Assembly (NCBI RefSeq): GCF_008274805.1
Contig: NZ_CP022579.1
Span: 2,542,001 to 2,606,000, forward strand
Origin: Oryzomicrobium terrae
Lineage (GTDB): Bacteria > Pseudomonadota > Gammaproteobacteria > Burkholderiales > Rhodocyclaceae
Reading direction: 5' to 3'
DNA length: 64,000 nt
The position numbers and the translations under genes were made by a program. Below, one piece after another: positions 57,893 to 64,000 of the stretch (positions within the stretch are counted from its first letter, which is position 1; every line of letters starts with the position of its first letter). Under the pieces are notes generated by a model. The model was not told the DNA's origin. It was given only the letters and a program-made list of their open reading frames with translations, and did not search any database.

Positions 57893-58265
57893 GGTCGGGG
57901 GGGTCGGTGATCGGTGACGACGCAGCAAACGGACACAAACAGACGAAGGCTTGGACTATGCCACAATCGCCCCCCGGGAGTCCCGCTGCGGGGCCCGCGG
58001 CCATTCCAGCGCCATTGACGCCATTGCACCGCCGTGCGGCCGTCGCGATCAGCGACGCGGAGTGCGCTACCCGGCCCGGATTTTTCCCGCGCCGCCGCGA
58101 CCGCCCACCCTGTCGCTGCCCTCCCCCGGACCCGGCCACCGGTATCGCCGCCACCGTAACGCACCGGCCGGCATCCCATGGGTGCCGCCACCTGCCACCG
58201 CCGCCCTCAACCGTTGTCCTACACTGTTCTCTTACGCCGTTTCCAGTTTTCCTCGCCCGCCACCG
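57893..58265. other. 373-bp divergent region before mtnA
   Basis: No gene seen. It must hold the divergent promoters of the aminotransferase and mtnA genes. Near the mtnA start the G/C-rich DNA gives way to TTGTCCTACACTGTTCTCT (from about 58214), the only promoter-like patch. I see no clear palindrome. Confidence 0.4.
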
Positions 58266-59451
<1,186 letters not shown>

Positions 59452-59453
<2 letters not shown>

Positions 59454-59521
59454 ACCCCGCGCCAGTAAAGGATCTTCAGGCAGCCACCCTGAAACGCCGC
59501 GCCAGATAAGGATCTCCAGCC
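59452..59521 (+). repeat. dispersed repeat, copy A (two units, between mtnA and the aldolase gene)
   Basis: Unit 1 begins in the mtnA stop codon at 59452 with AAACCCCGCGCCAGTAAAGG and runs on with ATCTTCAGG. Unit 2 starts at 59492, exactly 40 bp later, with AAACGCCGCGCCAGATAAGG and runs on with ATCTCCAGCC to the ATG. Its AAGGA acts as the Shine-Dalgarno sequence of the aldolase gene. Confidence 0.8.
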
Positions 59522-60199
59522 ATGCCCCACCAAGACCCGCGCCCCGCCTTGCTTTCCGCCATCCACCGTTTGGTCGGGATGCGCCTCACCCCGGGCACCT
59601 CGGGCAACCTGTCGGTGCGGGGCACCTGGCAGGACGGCTCAGGCCATCCTGACGACGGGCCCCGGCCCGGCTTCTACATCACCCCCACCGGCATGGCCTA
59701 CGAGGGGCTGACGGTGAACGACCTACCCTTTGTCGGCCTGGACGGCACGGTGCATGGCCGGCGCAAGCCCAGTTCGGAATGGCGCCTGCACCGGGACCTG
59801 TACGTGGCCCGGCCGGAAGCCCACGCGGTGCTGCACGCCCATTCCACGGCGGCGGTGGCCCTGGCCTGCCTGCGCCGCGAGATCCCGCCTTTTCACTACA
59901 TGATCGCCCGCTTCGGCGGCGACACGGTGCGCTGTGCGCCCTACGCCACCTTCGGCACCCAGGCCCTCTCCGACGGCGTGGTGGCGGCCATGACCGGCCG
60001 GCGCGGCTGTCTGATGGCCAACCACGGCATGGCGGTGATCGGCGACAGCCTGGACCAGGCCCTGGATCTGGGGCTGGAGTTGGAGGTGCTGTGCGAGCAG
60101 TACGCCCGGGCCAGCCTGCTCGGCACGCCGGTACGGCTCAGCCCCCAGGAGATGGCCGAGGCCCTGGCGGCCTTCGGCGACTACGGCCGCCAGGACTGA
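59522..60199 (+). CDS. class II aldolase, fuculose-phosphate-aldolase type
   Basis: 225 aa zinc aldolase. TPGTSGNLSVR and GFYITPTGMAYEGL bind the phosphate. Glu86 in SSEWRLH is the catalytic acid/base, and His105/His107 (LHAHST) and His168 (NHGM) are the zinc ligands. IPPFHYMIARFGGDTVRCAPYATFGTQ is FucA-like rather than MtnB-like. Placed 68 bp after mtnA, it is best read as a 5-methylthioribulose- or 5-deoxyribulose-1-phosphate aldolase (Ald2, DHAP-shunt type). A plain fuculose aldolase is an alternative. Its ribosome-binding site comes from repeat copy A. Confidence 0.82.
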   Translation: MPHQDPRPALLSAIHRLVGMRLTPGTSGNLSVRGTWQDGSGHPDDGPRPGFYITPTGMAYEGLTVNDLPFVGLDGTVHGRRKPSSEWRLHRDLYVARPEAHAVLHAHSTAAVALACLRREIPPFHYMIARFGGDTVRCAPYATFGTQALSDGVVAAMTGRRGCLMANHGMAVIGDSLDQALDLGLELEVLCEQYARASLLGTPVRLSPQEMAEALAAFGDYGRQD

Positions 60200-60283
60200 C
60201 GCGGCCGGGCCGGACGCCCGCTAGCGCAAGCGCGGCGCGGCCCCAGGCCGGACCCTGGCCGCGCCGCCGGCCCCTGGGATCGC

Positions 60284-62521
60284 CTAGGAGCCGGTCTCGG
60301 CCATGACGTAGCGGTTGCGGCCCGCCGCCTTGGCCTGGTACATGGCCCGGTCGGCGGCGCGGACCAAGGCATCGAGGTTGTGGCCGTGGTCGGGGAAGAG
60401 CACCACGCCGACGCTGGCGGAAATCTCCAGGGTGGTCGCCTCCACCTCGAAGGGCTGGGCCAGGGCGGCCACCACCCCGTCGGCCACGCGCCGCACGTCG
60501 TCGATCGTCACCACCCCGGTGAGCAAGATGACGAACTCGTCGCCGGCCAGGCGGGCCACGGTGTCGCTGCCCCGCACCAGCGCCGTAAGCCGTCCGGCCA
60601 CCTGAACCAGCAGGCCATCGCCCACGGCGTGGCCGTAGGTGTCGTTGACCGGCTTGAAGTGGTCGAGGTCGATGAACAGCAGCCCGACCTTTTCCGCGCC
60701 CCGCTCGGCCACCGCCAGGGCCTTGTCGAGCCGGTCGTTGAACAGGCGGCGGTTGGGCAACTGGGTCAGGACGTCGTGGTTGGCGCCGAACCACATTTCT
60801 TCTTCGGTGCGCTTCTTCTCGGTGATGTCCTGGTAGAGGGCCACGTAGTGAGCCACCTGGCCGGCCTCGTCGCGCACCACCGAAATGGCCGCCCACACCA
60901 GCAGGGCCACGCCGTTACGGTGGCGGTTCCACACCTCGCCTTCCCAATGACCGCGCTCCGCCAGACTCGACCACATGCGCCGGTAGAACTCCCGGTCATG
61001 GCGGTCGGCCCGGTAGAAGCCGGCGGGACGGCCGACGGCCTCGCGGCGGGTATAGCCGTACAGTTCCTCGAAGGCGGGGTTGATCCGGACGATGCAGCCG
61101 CTGCGGTCGGTGACCACCACGGCCTGGGCCATGGCCTGGACCACGGCGCTGCCCAGGCTGGCCTCCAGAACGCTGTCCATCACCCGGGTCACGTCCGAGA
61201 ACGACATCAGCACGCCGCCGCCCACCTCGGCCGCCAGGGGCCGGGCCGACGTGTTCAGCCAGACGCGGCTGCCGTCGGGGCGGACAAAACCCAGGGTGAT
61301 GTCTTTCTGCGGCTTGCCGGTGCGCAGGACCAGGCTGGCGGGCAGGTCGGCCCCGAGACATTCGCCGCCGTCGGGCTTGATCACCAGCCAGTCGTCGCTG
61401 ACCGCCGACAGGCCGATGAGGAATTCGCGCTCGATGCCGAGGATGGTGGAGGCCGCCGCGTTGACGTCGAGGATGATTCCCGCCCCGTCGGTGCGGATCA
61501 CCCCTTCAGCCATGGCATTGACCACGCTGGCGGCGAGCAGCTCGCTGCGCGCTAGCTTGCGCAGTGCCTGGCCGCGCTGGCCCAGGTCGCGCAGCAGCAG
61601 GGCGACGAAGGCGAGCATGCCGAGCAGGGGCAGCCCGGCAAACAGCAGGTAGGAACGCTCGATCTCCCGGCTGTGGCGCCGATCGGCGCTGTTGCTGGCT
61701 TGCAGGACGATGGTGAAGGGGTAGTCGCGCAGGCTCTTCCAGGCCATCACCTGGTCATCCACCAGCATGACGCCCTTGGACTGCCCTTCCCGGGGCTTGG
61801 CGGCACCACTCAAGTGGCTGCCCGGTGCAAACAACTCGGGATGGGTGCTGGTCACCACCTGGCCGTTGCGGTCGAGCAGGATCAGCCGGTCCGCCTCTTC
61901 CAGGTCGATGAAGCCCCCCAGGCGAACCAGGTATTCGGGATAGACGACCAGGGCCAGCACACCCGACAGGTGTCCGTTCTCGTCGCGCAGGGGGCGGGCG
62001 AACGGCGTCACCATCCGGCCGGACAGGCGGCTGGCGACAAGCTCGCCGATGAACAGCTGGTTGGAGCGGCTGGGGGCCTGGATGAAATAGTCGAAATAGT
62101 CCCGTCCCACCGCCGACAGGGGCTTGGCCGGAACCGTGCTGCCCGGGGCGTCGAGGAACACCATGCGCCCCTCGAGATCGATCACCGCCACGCTGATCTC
62201 GTAGTGGCGCAGGCTGCCCTTGCGCAGCTCGGCCACGGTCTGGGCGAACATGGCCGGGCCTTCCTGCCATTCATGCTGCAAGGCCTGCAGCTGGGCATCG
62301 AACAATTCGACCTGGCGCGCCAGGGCCTGCTCGTACGCCCGCACTTTGGCCACCGCGTCGGCCTCTTCGCTTTCGGCCTGTCTGACCCGGTTGAGGTGGA
62401 TCTGGGTCGCCACGGCGGCCCAGATGGCAACCATGATCGCCACGGTGAAGAAAACGATCATCAGCCGCGACCGGGACTCCCGCGCGGCGATGCCCTGTTC
62501 TCCCTGCAATTTCTTTTTCAT
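60284..62521 (-). CDS. membrane sensor with PAS-PAS-GGDEF
   Basis: 745 aa. TM1 about 20-40, a periplasmic sensor region about 45-285 (Cache-like: FLDAPGSTVPAKPL, RLILLDRNGQVVTSTHP) and TM2 about 292-312. PAS domains lie about 335-455 and 460-575, and the GGDEF about 590-740. The cyclase motif is LAGDEFVILL; the A-GDEF variant is usually active. HFKPVNDTYGHAVGD and ADRAMYQAKAAGRNR are intact, so c-di-GMP synthesis is likely. No EAL domain. 84 bp downstream of the aldolase stop, convergent. Confidence 0.88.
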   Translation of the reverse strand: MKKKLQGEQGIAARESRSRLMIVFFTVAIMVAIWAAVATQIHLNRVRQAESEEADAVAKVRAYEQALARQVELFDAQLQALQHEWQEGPAMFAQTVAELRKGSLRHYEISVAVIDLEGRMVFLDAPGSTVPAKPLSAVGRDYFDYFIQAPSRSNQLFIGELVASRLSGRMVTPFARPLRDENGHLSGVLALVVYPEYLVRLGGFIDLEEADRLILLDRNGQVVTSTHPELFAPGSHLSGAAKPREGQSKGVMLVDDQVMAWKSLRDYPFTIVLQASNSADRRHSREIERSYLLFAGLPLLGMLAFVALLLRDLGQRGQALRKLARSELLAASVVNAMAEGVIRTDGAGIILDVNAAASTILGIEREFLIGLSAVSDDWLVIKPDGGECLGADLPASLVLRTGKPQKDITLGFVRPDGSRVWLNTSARPLAAEVGGGVLMSFSDVTRVMDSVLEASLGSAVVQAMAQAVVVTDRSGCIVRINPAFEELYGYTRREAVGRPAGFYRADRHDREFYRRMWSSLAERGHWEGEVWNRHRNGVALLVWAAISVVRDEAGQVAHYVALYQDITEKKRTEEEMWFGANHDVLTQLPNRRLFNDRLDKALAVAERGAEKVGLLFIDLDHFKPVNDTYGHAVGDGLLVQVAGRLTALVRGSDTVARLAGDEFVILLTGVVTIDDVRRVADGVVAALAQPFEVEATTLEISASVGVVLFPDHGHNLDALVRAADRAMYQAKAAGRNRYVMAETGS

Positions 62522-62557
62522 GGGTAGGGAAGGCCGCCCCCCGGCGGCCCCTTTGCC

Positions 62558-63442
62558 TTAATTGCCGGACATGTTCTCCAGCAGGGTCAGGGCGCGAACC
62601 GAATCGTCCTCGCCGTAGCCGGCCCCCACCAGGGCGTTGAACATCTGCGCCGTGGCGGCGGTGCTGGGCAGGCACAGCCCCAGCTCATGAGCGCTATTCA
62701 TGACGATGTTCAAGTCCTTCTGGTGCATCCAGGACTTGAAGCCGGGCTTGAAGTTGCCGTCGAGCATGCGCTTGCCGTGGTTTTCCAGCACGCGGCTGTA
62801 GGCCGAACCGCCCATCAGGGCCTCGCGCACCTTGTAGGGATCGACGCCGGCGCGGCGCGCCAGGGTGAAGGCCTCGGCAGTGGCCATGACGTGGACGCCG
62901 GTGAGGATCTGGTTGCAGGCCTTGGTGATCTGGCCGGCGCCGGAGGCGCCCACATGCACCACGGTCTTGCCCATGGCCTCGAAGGCCGGCTTGGCCTTGG
63001 CAAAACCGGCCTCGGAACCGCCGACCATGATCGACAGGGTGCCGGCAATGGCCCCCACGTCGCCGCCGGACACCGGCGCATCGAGGAAATCCACGCCCCG
63101 GGCGGCGAGCTTCTCGCCGATGGCCTTGGCGGCGGAGGGGGCGATGGTGCTCATGTCCACCGCCACCAGGTCGCGCCGGCCGGTGGCTTCGGCCCCGGCG
63201 GCGACGCTGTTGTCGCCCAGCATCACCTGCTCCACGTCGGGGGCATCGGCCACCATGGAGATGACCACCTTGACGTCGCGCACGGCCTCGGCCGGGCTCG
63301 CGGCGGTCTTGGCGCCGGCCTCGGCGAGCGGCGCCATGGATTCGGCGCGGCGGGCCCAGACGGTCACGTCATGGCCGGCCTTGAGCAAATTGAGGGCCAT
63401 CGGGCGGCCCATGATGCCCAGGCCGATGAATGCGATTTTCAT
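62558..63442 (-). CDS. glxR: 2-hydroxy-3-oxopropionate (tartronate semialdehyde) reductase
   Basis: 294 aa beta-hydroxyacid dehydrogenase. GLGIMGRPMALNL binds the NAD(P) cofactor, DAPVSGG is the substrate loop, and Lys174 in GAGQITKACNQI is the catalytic lysine. SAYSRVLENHGKRMLDG and MHQKDLNIV are typical of GlxR. It reduces tartronate semialdehyde to D-glycerate for the glycerate kinase gene at 31.9 kb. It precedes the GGDEF gene on the same strand, 36 bp away. Confidence 0.92.
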   Translation of the reverse strand: MKIAFIGLGIMGRPMALNLLKAGHDVTVWARRAESMAPLAEAGAKTAASPAEAVRDVKVVISMVADAPDVEQVMLGDNSVAAGAEATGRRDLVAVDMSTIAPSAAKAIGEKLAARGVDFLDAPVSGGDVGAIAGTLSIMVGGSEAGFAKAKPAFEAMGKTVVHVGASGAGQITKACNQILTGVHVMATAEAFTLARRAGVDPYKVREALMGGSAYSRVLENHGKRMLDGNFKPGFKSWMHQKDLNIVMNSAHELGLCLPSTAATAQMFNALVGAGYGEDDSVRALTLLENMSGN

Positions 63443-63819
63443 TGTCTTTCTCCGTTGGGTGGGTAGTTGAGTGTAGCAATCAAACCAAGGCTTTCTCTAC
63501 TGCCCTTCCCCGGGTTTTTCGGGCCGCCCGTGCAATGCATCACCCCCGGCGCGAAACGTCGCCACCTGCGACGGCCGGAATGGCGGTTGCGGCCCTGGCC
63601 CTGGGTTTAACCAGGCGACACGGTGGCGTCCTGCCGGGCCCCGGCGAAGCCGCCCAAAAAAACCAAGATTCACCATTTCGAAACAACGGACACACCAACA
63701 AGCAATTACGCGCAATGCGAAAAAAATATATTTCGATCTTGTTAAATCATTAAAATCATTGAGCTACAAATTGAAATGAAAGTAAATATGGTTTTATGGA
63801 AGCAATAAAAGAACGCCGG

Positions 63820-63825
63820 TATAAT
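63820..63825 (+). promoter_or_regulatory. consensus -10 box of the MCP gene
   Basis: A perfect TATAAT 53 bp before the ATG at 63878. The -35 position has only TGGAAG at 17 bp. Confidence 0.5.
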
Positions 63826-63851
63826 TTTCATTGAACATTCCATAAGATTTA

Positions 63852-63862
63852 CCCCCCCCCCC
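63852..63862 (+). repeat. 11-base poly-C tract in the MCP leader
   Basis: Eleven consecutive C residues lie between the -10 box and the AAGGAA ribosome-binding site at 63867-63872. Homopolymers of this length are prone to slippage. Confidence 0.8.
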
Positions 63863-63877
63863 TTACAAGGAACATCC

Positions 63878-64000
63878 ATGCAAGCGCTTTCGGTGAAAGC
63901 CCGCCTGATCGGCGGCTTCACATTGATCATCCTGTTGCTGATCGGGGCCGCCGGCACCGCCATCGTCAATCTGCGTGCCCTGCGCGAAGATATCCGCATC
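63878..64000 (+). CDS. methyl-accepting chemotaxis protein, N-terminal part
   Basis: 41 codons before the window ends. The start reads MQALSVKARLIGGFTLIILL, a short charged segment followed by the first membrane helix, typical of MCPs and related four-helix-bundle sensors. AAGGAA lies six bases before the ATG. The signalling domain is outside the window, so a sensor kinase or GGDEF protein cannot be excluded. Confidence 0.65.
   Translation, partial: MQALSVKARLIGGFTLIILLLIGAAGTAIVNLRALREDIRI

Larger units (their letters stand above)
63443..63877. other. 435-bp AT-rich control region before the MCP gene
   Basis: No gene seen. From about 63650 the composition turns strongly AT-rich, unlike the rest of the window. 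It contains the poly-C tract, a TATAAT box and A/T-rich patches such as AAAAAAATATATTTCG. It should hold the promoter of glxR on the minus strand and of the MCP on the plus strand. Confidence 0.6.

Noticed and set aside
59522-60199. Call the aldolase MtnB
   Set aside because: The IPPFHYMIARFGGDTVRCAPYATFGT region follows FucA. MtnB proteins differ there, so a FucA/Ald2-type label is safer.
63796-63824. Sigma-28 type flagellar promoter before the MCP
   Set aside because: GCCGGTATAA resembles the -10, but the TAAA-type -35 is missing at the right distance.

Overview
This is a GC-rich chromosomal window with short intergenic gaps. The gene complement fits a free-living betaproteobacterium of the Rhodocyclales (Azospira-like). 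The clues are an ilvE-side zinc-finger stub next to waaF, a yhdP-nitrilase-tldD cluster divergent from glnE, a glcDEF glycolate oxidase, several multidomain GGDEF/EAL proteins and an MCP. The genus is inferred from overall resemblance. No tRNA, rRNA, CRISPR array, prophage or intact insertion sequence was seen.

Layout. 1-7.2 kb: a zinc-finger stub, then an overlapping run waaF / NTF2-like / YheT hydrolase / phosphohexomutase, an EAL-HDOD protein, a GNAT protein fused to a Cys-rich C_GCAxxG_C_C domain, and a Nudix hydrolase. 7.5-17.8 kb: alaS with a small exported protein, divergent murI, a solute-binding protein plus glycerophosphodiesterase pair (UgpB/UgpQ-like) without transporter subunits, a lipoprotein, an aldo-keto reductase and rlmM with an unusual tail. 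17.8-25.4 kb: a CNNM/CorC membrane protein, an RhlE helicase behind a striking palindromic promoter, a large CHASE3-PAS-PAS-GAF-GGDEF-EAL protein and a PP2C phosphatase. 25.6-34.2 kb: glycolate and glycerate metabolism (glcF, glcE, glcD and a FadR-type regulator with a clear operator), a YeeE/YedE thiosulfate-type transporter, glycerate 2-kinase and hydroxypyruvate isomerase. Tartronate semialdehyde reductase lies apart at 62.6-63.4 kb. 34.2-44.1 kb: cobalamin adenosyltransferase, an unknown protein, a REC-PAS-GGDEF-EAL regulator, a UbiA-family enzyme with a GT-C glycosyltransferase, DAHP synthase, a radical SAM protein and a membrane aspartic protease. 44.2-56.7 kb: a lipoprotein, tldD, nitrilase and yhdP on the minus strand, divergent from glnE and an EF-hand-like membrane protein. 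56.7-64 kb: a methionine-type aminotransferase divergent from mtnA plus a fuculose-aldolase-like gene (probable methylthioribose-phosphate salvage), a PAS-PAS-GGDEF protein, glxR and the start of an MCP.

The most unusual signal is a dispersed short repeat. Its unit is about 30 conserved bases, and units recur at exactly 40-bp spacing. Four double- or multi-unit copies lie at 16.41, 35.02, 44.66 and 59.45 kb, with a probable single unit at 58.75 kb. Copies sit in frame inside rlmM and mtnA, form a composite inverted array in an otherwise empty intergenic region, overlap the 5' end of a lipoprotein gene, and supply the apparent Shine-Dalgarno sequence of the aldolase gene. This looks like a small palindrome-associated element tolerated inside proteins.
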